Shown: positions 19,964 to 28,730 of the stretch, one piece after another
Layout of the letters: each line of letters begins with the position of its first letter
Position numbering within the stretch: position 1 is the first letter of the stretch
IMG/VR virus record: IMGVR_UViG_3300044511_000209
Location: 1-64,000 of that record
DNA: 64,000 nt
Source: a virus
Strand: one strand, 5' to 3'
Made by a program: the position numbers and the translations under genes
The notes under the pieces: generated by a model
Told to the model about the DNA's origin: nothing
What the model saw: the letters and a program-made list of their open reading frames with translations, nothing else
Databases searched by the model: none

Positions 19964-20774
19964 CCGTGTCTCGCTCGGCTAATCTGCTTTTCAGCGCCTC
20001 AATTTGCTCAAAAAGCAACAGTTTTGGCATATCTTGTGCAGATTCAAATTTATCCGCACCCTCTACCTTGTCGATTACCATCTTCTTTTTCAAATCCTCA
20101 AATGTCTTACCATATTCACGCAGTAAGGACTCTAAAAGATGAACTGGACTCGCAAGACTGGCGGATGTTGCGTTTTGTTCCTCTTCGAGAATCCTAGCGC
20201 CACCGCCCAACTCTTCGCGTGACACAATATGAATCTTGAGCGCGTTGCGAACACAACGGCAAAAGGCTCGATTTTCCGCCATTTCCAATAAATAATTCTG
20301 ACCAAAACTTTCAGTATTTCGCAAAGTAGCCCCCGCAACAGCTTCAAATGTCAACGAGCGGTTCTCCGTTTCAAAATTGGGAATCCAGCGAATCCGGCAT
20401 TTTACTGCCGCATAAGTGTCGGATGCAATGATGGGTTGATATGTTACCGATTCGAAACCTCGTAATTGGGCCAGATATTTCAATCCGCCAAGAAGAATAA
20501 TCAAATCCTTATCATCCATTTGCGCCACATTACTTGGGTTTGTTTCATCGGCCTCTCTTTCCTTATTTTTCAATTCCTTCGTCCTATCGGGAACAAGGAA
20601 TTCCTTGGGAATCATGGCGCGCCAGTTGATGAAGCCATTTTCATCGAAAATGTAATTTACGTCGGTGAGAAGGCCATGCTCGTTACGTTGAAAAACTTTC
20701 GGGGGGTTACAGTTAGGTGTGGTGTCTGGTTCAACTGACCCGACAACTACACAAGAGGCGCTATCTTCATTCAT
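19950..20774 (-). CDS. Possible single-strand annealing or DNA-binding protein
   Basis: This 274-residue protein has a central region with GGLKYLAQLRGF, FEAVAGATLRNTESFG and AENRAFCRCVRNALKIHIV. That layout recalls phage recombination mediators, where a Glu-Asn-Arg-Ala helix follows a beta-sheet core, as in Rad52/RecT-like annealing proteins. The C-terminal 90 residues are helical and acidic. The start overlaps the upstream GT9 gene by an ATGA-type junction. I cannot confirm the family, so treat it as unassigned DNA metabolism. Confidence 0.4.
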   Translation of the reverse strand: MNEDSASCVVVGSVEPDTTPNCNPPKVFQRNEHGLLTDVNYIFDENGFINWRAMIPKEFLVPDRTKELKNKEREADETNPSNVAQMDDKDLIILLGGLKYLAQLRGFESVTYQPIIASDTYAAVKCRIRWIPNFETENRSLTFEAVAGATLRNTESFGQNYLLEMAENRAFCRCVRNALKIHIVSREELGGGARILEEEQNATSASLASPVHLLESLLREYGKTFEDLKKKMVIDKVEGADKFESAQDMPKLLLFEQIEALKSRLAERDTAKNR

Positions 20775-21967
20775 CGGTTAATGATACTTGGAGCTTGTGC
20801 TGATGTCAATAAATAAAAATACTCAAATTCCCGCCAAAACGCGGGCGTATCCAAAATGGGTAGCGGGTCAACAATATCGAAAGATGGCACGCTCAAATCG
20901 GCCTCCATTGCGGCGCGGCTAGGGAAGATTTTACCATTAGAAAGTATCAATTTGCCCGTTTTATAGAAAAGTGACCCCTTTTGTCTATATTGGTTAATTT
21001 CTTCTTCGGTTGGAAATCGTTTCTTAAAAATGATACCATAATCCATATAATACATCTTGTATTTTTCAAGCGTTTTATCGTCCGCGCATGAAAACAGGGT
21101 AAATTTCACCCCCAATTCTTGCATTTTGGCGACAAATTCGGGGTTATGATTATCGTCCAATTGATAAACAATATGGCTAATGTTATTCTTAAAGGAGCGT
21201 AGAATATCCAAATGCAGCGGCCTATCCGTAACAATGCTGCAATTATTCTTACTTAATTGACCCGCCAAATTATTTTCATTGAATAAATAATCCATCCGCA
21301 TAATGAGTGATTGGATGCCAATAGAGCTAATATCTACCACTTGATTTGGCACCGCTTCCAGCACAAAATTCAAATAGGCGTCTCCCCAACATAGTGTCTT
21401 GTATGGATAGTGATAATCAATACCCAACAATTGCAGCACCGAAGAAGCAATAAGTTCGGGGGGTATGGTATTAATCGTTTTGGGCACCTCATCAAAAGCG
21501 TGAGAGGGTTTGGTGCCGTTACGAGCCGGTTCCAATAAAACGTGGTTAGCGGAATTTCCCCAAAACGGGCGCACATTATTAACGTGGGAATTGGAATATA
21601 ACCCAACCACTTTTTTATCATACGCACCCGCAAAATGAATGGGAAAACTATCAACCCCGCAATGAAGAAGGGTATTTTGCAGGATATATGCGACTTGGTT
21701 GATATTGGTCTGCCCGTTCGTGATATACGCGCGCTTTAAAAAGCGGCTGCTTTTGTCACCTAATTGCACAACCTGTATTCCCGCGCGACCCAAGGGGGTT
21801 CCAATAATATCAATTACGTCCTGCCCGAAATCGTAGGTTTTCGCAGGTTTGCTATTGAAATGCACCGTGATATACTTATCCACGGCGAGCGGAAAATATT
21901 TGGGCAAAATGAATGGCTTGTCAACTTTTGCACCGCTAGACACCGCATATCGTTCGATTAGATGCAC
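20771..21967 (-). CDS. GT9 heptosyltransferase-like, C-terminal portion (frameshifted)
   Basis: This 398-residue frame opens without its own N-terminal Rossmann half. It contains a GT9-type C-terminal fold: VVQLGDKSSRF, LHCGVDSFPIHFAGAYDKKVVGLYS and the nucleotide-sugar region that follows. An extra roughly 200-residue C-terminal domain of unknown type follows. The frame is open upstream of the GTG at 21967 and continues the sequence of 21979-22440 in another frame. The pair therefore looks like one gene broken by a 1 or 2 nt shift, or a domain-split enzyme. Confidence 0.6.
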   Translation of the reverse strand: MHLIERYAVSSGAKVDKPFILPKYFPLAVDKYITVHFNSKPAKTYDFGQDVIDIIGTPLGRAGIQVVQLGDKSSRFLKRAYITNGQTNINQVAYILQNTLLHCGVDSFPIHFAGAYDKKVVGLYSNSHVNNVRPFWGNSANHVLLEPARNGTKPSHAFDEVPKTINTIPPELIASSVLQLLGIDYHYPYKTLCWGDAYLNFVLEAVPNQVVDISSIGIQSLIMRMDYLFNENNLAGQLSKNNCSIVTDRPLHLDILRSFKNNISHIVYQLDDNHNPEFVAKMQELGVKFTLFSCADDKTLEKYKMYYMDYGIIFKKRFPTEEEINQYRQKGSLFYKTGKLILSNGKIFPSRAAMEADLSVPSFDIVDPLPILDTPAFWREFEYFYLLTSAQAPSIINR

Positions 21968-21978
21968 AAGATTTTCCT

Positions 21979-22440
21979 TTAGGTTTCTACGCCCTGAATA
22001 TCGAAAGCTATCTTATCTTTACCGTTTTGACAATAATCTATCAATCTCTGCGTCCCAAAATAGGGATGAAAGGCAATCTCAACGTATCCTTTATTGTTGC
22101 CCGCGCCCGTAAGAAAGAAATGGTTGTCCATTTGTGGGGTATACGGAATAACCTTATCCACGAGGGTATTACCGTCAAATATCTCGAAATATTCCGGTTT
22201 CGTGGCGAAATACAGCTTACACCAAGGGTATGTTTCTTTAAGGCTTTTTAAGAGCGCGGTGCACAAAAACACATCCCCGATGGATTCAGGCATGATAAAG
22301 AGAATGATTTTGCCCCTATCCTCTTCATTAAACAGGGCGTCAAACGGGATAGGGTTTTGCTTGGCTAATTCTTGCCGCGCCACATTCCTGAAATATTCGA
22401 GAATCTTATCTCGTTTGGCTTGTTTGTCGGGTGTAATCAT
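21979..22440 (-). CDS. GT9 heptosyltransferase-like, N-terminal portion
   Basis: This 153-residue protein carries the N-terminal half of a GT9 enzyme: IILFIMPESIGDVFLCTALLK, matching the conserved (I)-x-G-D-(V)-(L/F) entry motif, then LKETYPWCKLYFATKP. It ends in QGVET just where the next frame begins NLKENLVHL. Full-length GT9 enzymes are about 350 residues, so on its own this is half a protein. It overlaps the upstream GT4 gene by 4 nt. Confidence 0.6.
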   Translation of the reverse strand: MITPDKQAKRDKILEYFRNVARQELAKQNPIPFDALFNEEDRGKIILFIMPESIGDVFLCTALLKSLKETYPWCKLYFATKPEYFEIFDGNTLVDKVIPYTPQMDNHFFLTGAGNNKGYVEIAFHPYFGTQRLIDYCQNGKDKIAFDIQGVET

Positions 22441-23951
22441 ACTAATTGTTTCATCCAGTTGTTAAAACCTTCTTGGTCCGGCTCGCGCCCTAGAACGTTT
22501 CGATATAAAAGTGTTACCCATTCGGCGTCATTTTCCACATCGGAAATAACAGCTTCGGGATTGGCTTTCGGAACATCAAACGTAACGTTCTCATCGAGAA
22601 ATGGGGCGGCATCAATGAACTTTTCAAACTCTAAACCGATACTATCGAGAGCGTAATTCTTAATCGTCCATTCACGCGCCTGTTCTCCCATTTCGCGGCG
22701 TTTGAGTTGCGGCATGTCGTAAACTTTGTTGAGTTGTTTGGCGATGGAACTAGGCAATGTGGACGCCTTTCTAAATTCCGTGCCATGTTCCCTATATTCA
22801 GACCAATCAAGCGGAAGGGATGCGGCCCCTTCCATACACGCTTCTTCACCACAACTATAATTGGTAACAGCAGTAATAAGCCCCGTCAGCTTCGCTTCCA
22901 TAATAGTTAATTCCTGTCCGCCGGATGAAATACAGCAAAATTCCATATCCATAAAGTTATAAATCTCATTCAACTGCCGCTCATCCACTCCAAAATGAAC
23001 ACTAGGAGTCACCAAGCTATCTTGAGCGCCACAATACTTGCAGGGCTTATCGTGGATTTTCAAAGGCTGGGAAGCGTCCGTCCTATCATCATAGGATTTA
23101 ATTTGATACCTCTTACAATTCTTGCAAATATAGGTAAGAAGAATTTCCTTATGGTTGATGCCATACTCACCGACAAGGCGGGGGATATTCCAGCCTTCAA
23201 CCATTGACGTATGAAACAAAAGATAAGTATTCTTTAGGGTCGGACGGTTCTGTTTCCAGAGCTTATAACCCTCCAATAGATTTGGTACGGATTTTCTTAA
23301 TTGATTCCGAAACACAAAACCACCGATAAAGGCATTCTGTTCAATATTATTTTCCTTGCGTAAGGCCGCGCGCTCCGCGTCGGCAAGGCGTTTAAAATTC
23401 GATACATCCATCGGTCCGTGCATGGTTTGGACGTGTTTATGTCCTAAACGGTGCATTTCCTTTGTTGCGAAGGAACTCCACATCCAATAGTTTTTGATTT
23501 TCGGGGCGTTTTCAACCGCGTATGGAAGCAGGGGGAGGGAATCTAAAGTTGTCCATATGACACAGGTGGGCTTATTCCACCATCCGACATTAAAAGAATT
23601 GAACGCCCAAATGTCCTGAGCGCCGATATAAATGTCCGGGCGCTCATCGTGAATAACCTTATCTATGAATACCTGACCATACGAAAGATTACGAAGGTGA
23701 ATTTCCCTTTCTGGTGGCGGAAATTGACTTACCCAATTGTCAATTTCGGACTGGGTGGAAAAAATAGTCCCGATGGAACGCCAAGGGGTTCTTTGTAAAT
23801 CGGGGTGGGAAGCGGGCGACCCACAGCAATAATGCACCAAATCATATTTGCCAGTCTTATAGAGATAAGACAGAATATTACGGGAAATCTTTCCAAAGCC
23901 GGTTTTAGCTATGGCGGAATCCGAGTGATATAAGACCTTCTTTTTGCGCAT
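22437..23951 (-). CDS. GT4 glycosyltransferase with zinc ribbon and DUF4214
   Basis: The ATG at 23951 is chosen because a promoter-like pair places transcription just before it. The 504-residue protein starts with VLYHSDSAIAKTGFGKISRN, a GT-B N-terminal domain. It has an inserted CxxC...CxxC ribbon (YICKNCKR and PCKYCGAQ) around residues 285-320. The GT4 donor-site region FCCISSGGQELTIMEAKLTG follows. The C-terminal 30 residues (NVLGREPDQEGFNNWM) match the DUF4214 repeat, found in secreted and glycan-related proteins. The acceptor is unknown. Confidence 0.75.
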   Translation of the reverse strand: MRKKKVLYHSDSAIAKTGFGKISRNILSYLYKTGKYDLVHYCCGSPASHPDLQRTPWRSIGTIFSTQSEIDNWVSQFPPPEREIHLRNLSYGQVFIDKVIHDERPDIYIGAQDIWAFNSFNVGWWNKPTCVIWTTLDSLPLLPYAVENAPKIKNYWMWSSFATKEMHRLGHKHVQTMHGPMDVSNFKRLADAERAALRKENNIEQNAFIGGFVFRNQLRKSVPNLLEGYKLWKQNRPTLKNTYLLFHTSMVEGWNIPRLVGEYGINHKEILLTYICKNCKRYQIKSYDDRTDASQPLKIHDKPCKYCGAQDSLVTPSVHFGVDERQLNEIYNFMDMEFCCISSGGQELTIMEAKLTGLITAVTNYSCGEEACMEGAASLPLDWSEYREHGTEFRKASTLPSSIAKQLNKVYDMPQLKRREMGEQAREWTIKNYALDSIGLEFEKFIDAAPFLDENVTFDVPKANPEAVISDVENDAEWVTLLYRNVLGREPDQEGFNNWMKQLV

Positions 23952-23958
23952 CCGTCTT

Positions 23959-23987
23959 ATTATCAACGACGGAGGAAAATTGTCTAA
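23959..23987 (-). promoter_or_regulatory. Candidate leaderless promoter for the GT4 gene
   Basis: TTAGAC (23987-23982), a 17 nt spacer and GATAAT (23964-23959) lie 7 nt before the ATG at 23951. The match is weaker than in the other members of this promoter set, but the spacing is identical. Confidence 0.4.
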
Positions 23988-24568
23988 ATTAAATCCGAAG
24001 TATCGCCAACAGGTTCGGAATTAGATTCTTGGCTCGAATCGGAAGGTTCTGACGGGGGCGCATCCTGTTGTTCTCGCTGTTTCGCAAATTCGAGTGCCCT
24101 CTTCTTGTCAAGACTATAATCGGCGCTAAAAATATGATTGAGCGCAAAACGCAGATATTCCAACAGGCGCTCGGCGGAATCCAATGAAAAACCAACCTTC
24201 ACGACATTTTCCGGGTTACTTCCCACTGTTTGTTTCACGGTCAAACCAAAACCCTCACGCGCCTTATCCCCCTCTTGTTTTGGTTCGATTTTATAATGAG
24301 TAAAATGAATGGCGGTATTAGTGTCCTTAAATTTATGATAAAAGTTTGCGTTATTACGTGTTCGTACCGCCCGGATGATGCCAGCCGCCTCGTCCTCAGA
24401 TAGTTTCAAATTAATCGGATGTTGCCCATCAAAATTGCCCTTCTTGGATGGATTATTAGCGATTTGCTTCAATAGTTTGAAAAATACCGCACCGTCTTTG
24501 GATGAGAAGGAGACGAAGAGTGCGCCGCCAGTAACGCGGGTGTTCGGAGCGAAGTAACAAGATGCCAT
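23984..24568 (-). CDS. Possible ssDNA-binding protein
   Basis: This 194-residue protein has a beta-rich N-terminal domain (GALFVSFSSKDGAVFFKLLKQ) and a central NANFYHKFKDTNTAIHF region. A Glu/Gln/Ser-rich acidic tail ends in DTSDLI. A compact beta domain followed by an acidic tail is typical of phage ssDNA-binding proteins. Its strong, leaderless-type promoter and position next to the polymerase core fit that role. No family motif is certain; a transcription cofactor of PC4/whirly type is an alternative. Confidence 0.4.
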   Translation of the reverse strand: MASCYFAPNTRVTGGALFVSFSSKDGAVFFKLLKQIANNPSKKGNFDGQHPINLKLSEDEAAGIIRAVRTRNNANFYHKFKDTNTAIHFTHYKIEPKQEGDKAREGFGLTVKQTVGSNPENVVKVGFSLDSAERLLEYLRFALNHIFSADYSLDKKRALEFAKQREQQDAPPSEPSDSSQESNSEPVGDTSDLI

Positions 24569-24579
24569 ATATTATTATG

Positions 24580-24608
24580 ATAATACGCTAAAGTTGTTCA
24601 AATGTCAA
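24580..24608 (-). promoter_or_regulatory. Strong sigma70-like promoter, leaderless geometry
   Basis: TTGACA (24608-24603), a 17 nt spacer and TATTAT (24585-24580) lie 11 nt before the ATG at 24568. The predicted start of transcription falls within a few nucleotides of the start codon, with no room for a Shine-Dalgarno. Confidence 0.75.
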
Positions 24609-24616
24609 GAAGAAAC

Positions 24617-27211
24617 TTAAACTTCTTTGTCACCTGTTTCGGCCAAATCTTTACCCCTATCCTTCAATTGGGATACCTTGTCGAATACCTCACAAGGCTG
24701 GATTCCAATAGCCCGTGCGAACACAATGTCGGCTCCCTTTGACCCACGACAGATAATAATGTCTCCCACGGCGGGCTTTCTTCCGTTATTCTCAATGCTA
24801 TCCCCAATATTATCACGTCCCACGCTATTCGTAAGGAGGATATTGGTCTGCCCGGTGCCATCCTTAACAAATAGCTTCCAATAGGCGTTCTTCTTTTCCT
24901 TGCTGACGCCCTCCTTAAATTCAACGATTTCCCCAGCAAAATGCACCGCTTCTCGTTCGGCGGTCTTGTTTACCACGTCATGAATTGTAACTAAATCGCC
25001 ACAAAAACGCTGGAAAATATCTCGCAAATTACATGAATACGAAAAGCCGAGCAGCCTGTTTTCAAAGACATAATTTGTCAGTAATTCATTTTTACGGTTT
25101 AGGTTATAAATATCCAAATAAGGTTGAAAATACTTCTTTATAGTTTCATAACGGGATGGCTTAACTACAGGCTTACCCTTTAGATTCAGAGCTTGTTCGC
25201 GCACGTATCGGAACGTATCAAGCAAATCCCACGAATAAGTCGGGCCATACTTGAAACATTGTTCTTTTTCTTTTTGAGTTAAAATGTTCCAAAGCCCGGC
25301 CTCCATTGATAAGCGGCTACGATTAGTGGCCGAGGCATCATCTAAACAACCAGAGAATATCAGGGCGTTCAGAATAGAAATGCTTAATCCCGCATCCTCG
25401 GCGGCTTGAAAGATGTCAAACTTGCTGGAATATTCATGCTTGAAATTGTTAAGCTTTTCAAGTGTCTTTTCTGCTACCCCCTTGATGGCTCTGAGCGGAT
25501 ATCGGATATTCGCGCCCTCGGGTTGAAAATCTTGTCCTGATTTGATGATGTGTGGGGGGAGTAACTTTATACCGAAATGACTTAGTTCGGACTGAATCAG
25601 TGAAATTTCCTCGATGGGGGCGGCAAGTTCGCGGGTTGCCTTAAGACAGGCAATGTAGAATTGTTGGGGATACTTGTATTTGAGGTATATGGTTAACGCC
25701 CCGGTATAAGAAACGCTTAAGCTGTGCGTCGAGTTGAATGAATATTTTGCCGAGTCATCCAATACTTTCCATAGTGCGTTACCTACTGATTCATCATATC
25801 CGTTGGCACGACATGATTGATAAACCCGTTCCTTCCATTTCTTTACTTCCGAAACCTCCTTTTTGCCCACTATTTTGCGGCACCTTTCTGCGTCCTCACC
25901 AGAAAACCCGACCTTCATCAAGAGGCGCATCATTTGTTCCTGATACAAACAAAGAAAGCGTGTTGGCTTTAAGATATCCGTAAAGGCATTATTAACTGGT
26001 TTGGAACTATTGTTCACATAATCTGCTAAATAAGACAAAGCACCCGGACGAGCTATGGCGTTTGCATCTGATAGTTCATTAATGTTTTTGGGTTTAATGG
26101 CGGCTGTCACCCTAAACATACAGTCGGCGGAAATTTGATACAACCCATAAGGCAATAATTTACCCGTTTGAAATTGGTCATAAATCAACGGGTTTACGTC
26201 CAGTTCAATATCCTCCACCTTTTCTGGAATGTTATCAAGCACATCCTTAATGATGCCGTTGCTGGTGAGGCCGAGCAAATCCAATTTTAGCGCAATTTTG
26301 GCTGCGTCCTTCATTTCGAAGGAAACTGTAATTTCCTTGTCTTTGTTTAACTCTATCGGAATATTGCCATCTAGCGCGTCAAACGAGATTAGATAGCCGC
26401 TTGCGTGGCTTGTTTTTTGGCGAATAACGTCGCGTAGTTTAAGCGCGATACCAAATGTTTCGGGGTGCTTCTTGACCCACTCGGCAAAATCCTTGCTCTT
26501 CTCTGGCATCTTTTCGATATCTTCGACGATACCAAAATGTTTCTCAACTGTGTCAGCAACCCTTTTAGCCTCATCCTCATTAACCTCATCCACGGCTTTA
26601 AATACGTCCTTAACAAGAATTTTGCCAGTAAAGGTGCTAAGTGCTGCAATCTTAGCGATTCGACCCTGATACAGTTGATAAAGCCATTGCACGACGCTGG
26701 GCCGGACGGGGCCAATGTTGATATCTACGTCGGGAGCCAAATCACCCTGCACGTAAGTTACCCCGTTCATCTCTCGTTTATTAGCGCGCACCCGGCTGAT
26801 AAAACGCTCTAAAATAAGGTTCTTTTGAATGGGGTCAATACCAGTAACGCCTATTAAATAGAAAATAAGGCTTGCCCCTGCGCTTCCACGCCCATAATCA
26901 ATAAAAGTGCCTAATTCGCGAGCCTTATTAATAACCATCCAAACCAGAAGAAAATAGTCAACAAAGCCCAGTTCTTGAATTAAGGCCAATTCCTTTTCTA
27001 TACGCTCAAAATACTCGGAGAGCCTATCCTTGGGAATGGTGGGCATTTTCTTATCCAAACCCTGTTTGATTAAATGGGACAGAAAATCAACGTGCGAGGT
27101 ATTTTCGGGTAATCCGGCGTATAAAAGCCATTTTGTATCCAATTCAACTGTAGGAAGGCGAACCCAATTTAATAGAGGGAACTGGTATGGCTCAAATTGC
27201 TCAACAAACAT
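24617..27211 (-). CDS. DNA polymerase III alpha subunit, catalytic core without PHP domain
   Basis: This 864-residue protein aligns with DnaE from after the PHP domain onward. It has YGRGSAGASLIFYLIGVTGI, the first two catalytic Asp in LAPDVDINI, and the third in ALKLDLLGLTSNGII. Thumb and fingers regions follow (ANAIARPGALSYL, CLYQEQMMRLL, YSFNSTHSLSVSY). An HhH-like segment and a C-terminal OB fold (VHFAGEIVEF) complete it. The N-terminal PHP domain is absent but encoded separately at 31215-31988. It should copy the phage genome, probably with the exonuclease at 30580-31221. Confidence 0.93.
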   Translation of the reverse strand: MFVEQFEPYQFPLLNWVRLPTVELDTKWLLYAGLPENTSHVDFLSHLIKQGLDKKMPTIPKDRLSEYFERIEKELALIQELGFVDYFLLVWMVINKARELGTFIDYGRGSAGASLIFYLIGVTGIDPIQKNLILERFISRVRANKREMNGVTYVQGDLAPDVDINIGPVRPSVVQWLYQLYQGRIAKIAALSTFTGKILVKDVFKAVDEVNEDEAKRVADTVEKHFGIVEDIEKMPEKSKDFAEWVKKHPETFGIALKLRDVIRQKTSHASGYLISFDALDGNIPIELNKDKEITVSFEMKDAAKIALKLDLLGLTSNGIIKDVLDNIPEKVEDIELDVNPLIYDQFQTGKLLPYGLYQISADCMFRVTAAIKPKNINELSDANAIARPGALSYLADYVNNSSKPVNNAFTDILKPTRFLCLYQEQMMRLLMKVGFSGEDAERCRKIVGKKEVSEVKKWKERVYQSCRANGYDESVGNALWKVLDDSAKYSFNSTHSLSVSYTGALTIYLKYKYPQQFYIACLKATRELAAPIEEISLIQSELSHFGIKLLPPHIIKSGQDFQPEGANIRYPLRAIKGVAEKTLEKLNNFKHEYSSKFDIFQAAEDAGLSISILNALIFSGCLDDASATNRSRLSMEAGLWNILTQKEKEQCFKYGPTYSWDLLDTFRYVREQALNLKGKPVVKPSRYETIKKYFQPYLDIYNLNRKNELLTNYVFENRLLGFSYSCNLRDIFQRFCGDLVTIHDVVNKTAEREAVHFAGEIVEFKEGVSKEKKNAYWKLFVKDGTGQTNILLTNSVGRDNIGDSIENNGRKPAVGDIIICRGSKGADIVFARAIGIQPCEVFDKVSQLKDRGKDLAETGDKEV

Positions 27212-27220
27212 CGTTGAATT

Positions 27221-27249
27221 ATGATACGCAAACCTTGGATTTTCGTCAA
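27221..27249 (-). promoter_or_regulatory. Strong sigma70-like promoter for polymerase core
   Basis: TTGACG (27249-27244), a 17 nt spacer and TATCAT (27226-27221) lie 9 nt before the ATG at 27211. There is no Shine-Dalgarno upstream of the ATG. The promoter lets the polymerase core be expressed separately from its PHP domain. Confidence 0.78.
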
Positions 27250-27303
27250 TAGAAAGGTTTTAGCCCATTTTTTAAGTGTAAAGAAAAGTGAAATTTTACT
27301 CCT

Positions 27304-27717
27304 ATGCCCATCTCAATTCAAGAATATAGCGGCGTTGGTCGAATAAGCTCCTTAAACCCCGTCCTGAACTATCTATTTGACGATGCGCTCGGTAGTGGTG
27401 TTCTTCGAGCGGTTAAACCATCAGACTTGGCGGCTACATCTATAACCATCAGTAATGCAACTATTAGCGGCACCAATGGTAATTGTCTGCAAGCGAACAC
27501 CGCGCGGCGCGATTTTTATGTCCAAAATTTGGGCACTGGTAATCCACTCTTCCTCAAATTCGGTAGCGCCGCCTCCAACACATCATTTAGCGTCGCCCTT
27601 AAACCGGGTAACGTTGCGGATGATGGTATTGGCGCTTACATTTCTGATGATGTTTGGAAAGGCGTAATTAGTGTAAGTGGTGTCACGCCCCGTTATATCG
27701 CTTGGGAAAGAAGTTAG
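27304..27717 (+). CDS. Small virion-type protein, unknown
   Basis: This 137-residue beta-rich protein contains RISSLNPVLNYLFDDALGSG and repeated Ser/Thr/Ile-rich strands. Its composition matches the small proteins of the virion block, yet it lies in the replication region on the opposite strand, divergent from the polymerase core. It probably forms a two-gene unit with the next gene. A decoration or tail-accessory role is inferred from composition. Confidence 0.5.
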   Translation: MPISIQEYSGVGRISSLNPVLNYLFDDALGSGVLRAVKPSDLAATSITISNATISGTNGNCLQANTARRDFYVQNLGTGNPLFLKFGSAASNTSFSVALKPGNVADDGIGAYISDDVWKGVISVSGVTPRYIAWERS

Positions 27718-27720
27718 GAT

Positions 27721-28119
27721 ATGGGCTTAAACATCGGACAACCTGAAACAGTTCATTCGAGCCTGTATGGACGGCGTATTGCCTATAAGAACAGCGTAGC
27801 GGCGCAGACGGTGGGCAACACCGCGCTAACCTTTGAGGCGGGTTTAAGCCTAAATAATGCCGTGCCTAGCTTTGCGCTGGTAAAGTATCACAATGGCACC
27901 TTCGATTCGGCCTCAATAACAGTAGATATTGGGTCAAATGCCTTGTGCCCGGCAAGTTCATTGGTGGGCTTGGCGGCGGGCACAGTTGCTATATTGAACC
28001 TATCGGCAACCGTGGATATTGTAACATTAACCGATACTCTTCAAGTTAATGTTGCCGTTGGAAATAGCTCTGGCTCCGCGTTTGATATTGACGTGTTTGG
28101 CTTTGTTTACGCCAGCTAA
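27721..28119 (+). CDS. Small virion-type protein, unknown
   Basis: This 132-residue protein starts 3 nt after the previous stop, with a TTAGGAT Shine-Dalgarno-like stretch. It is rich in Ala, Ser, Val and Asn and contains repeated beta strands (AGLSLNNAVPSFALVKYHN, VNVAVGNSSGSAFDIDVFGF). It looks structural. It converges with the membrane-module gene at 28124-28726. Confidence 0.5.
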   Translation: MGLNIGQPETVHSSLYGRRIAYKNSVAAQTVGNTALTFEAGLSLNNAVPSFALVKYHNGTFDSASITVDIGSNALCPASSLVGLAAGTVAILNLSATVDIVTLTDTLQVNVAVGNSSGSAFDIDVFGFVYAS

Positions 28120-28123
28120 ACCG

Positions 28124-28726
28124 TTAACGCGCGTCTGGTTTGCGATGAATTTCTCCGGGTCGTAGTTCATGAAAAACCCATTCCTGTTCTTGGGATTCGC
28201 TACCCCCTTTACCCGCGTTTTTATCGTTGCCTTTTGATTTGCCAGCCTTCCCGTTTTGACCGTTTGCGCTAGCGGTGCCTTTGACTAGCTTTCCACGCGC
28301 AATCTGACCCTGACGAATTTTCGGTATGACTTCCCGTTCCAACTGCTCATGTAATTTACGGTTATAGCGCATTTCGAAAGCCCTCGGCTGTGGAATCGAT
28401 ACCCCCTTGTAACCAAAGAATTTGAGGAACGGATTTAATTGGGGCTTTTCGGAGGTTTCCAACCATAGATAAATCTTGCCGGGAAAATCCATCGATTTGT
28501 TTGGCTCTTTGATGATTACCGCGTGGATATTTACCATTTGTGGTAATTCTCGTTCAAGCGCGGGCCAACCCAAGAAGGAGTGCGAAGTGAGCCAAAAGAT
28601 AACCGTAAATAAGCAAAACGCAGAAATGCAAGATACCTTGAAATACCAGCGCACTTTTGATTCCGTTAGTAACCAGAAGGTTAAGCCCCCGAAAACCAAC
28701 ATGAGGATTGGAAAAGCTAAATTCAT
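28124..28726 (-). CDS. Two-helix membrane protein with basic tail (PMF module)
   Basis: This 200-residue protein has two N-terminal membrane segments (LAFPILMLVFGGLTFWLL and VSCISAFCLFTVIFWLTSH). An extracytoplasmic or cytoplasmic domain follows, with IYLWLETSEKPQLNPF and FEMRYNRKLHEQLEREV. A low-complexity Gly/Lys/Asn/Ser stretch near residues 150-180 and a final EWVFHELRPGEIHRK complete it. It starts 4 nt after the ExbD-like gene, as the last gene of the module. The function is unknown; a coupling or anchoring subunit is plausible. Confidence 0.6.
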   Translation of the reverse strand: MNLAFPILMLVFGGLTFWLLTESKVRWYFKVSCISAFCLFTVIFWLTSHSFLGWPALERELPQMVNIHAVIIKEPNKSMDFPGKIYLWLETSEKPQLNPFLKFFGYKGVSIPQPRAFEMRYNRKLHEQLEREVIPKIRQGQIARGKLVKGTASANGQNGKAGKSKGNDKNAGKGGSESQEQEWVFHELRPGEIHRKPDAR

Positions 28727-28730
28727 AGGT

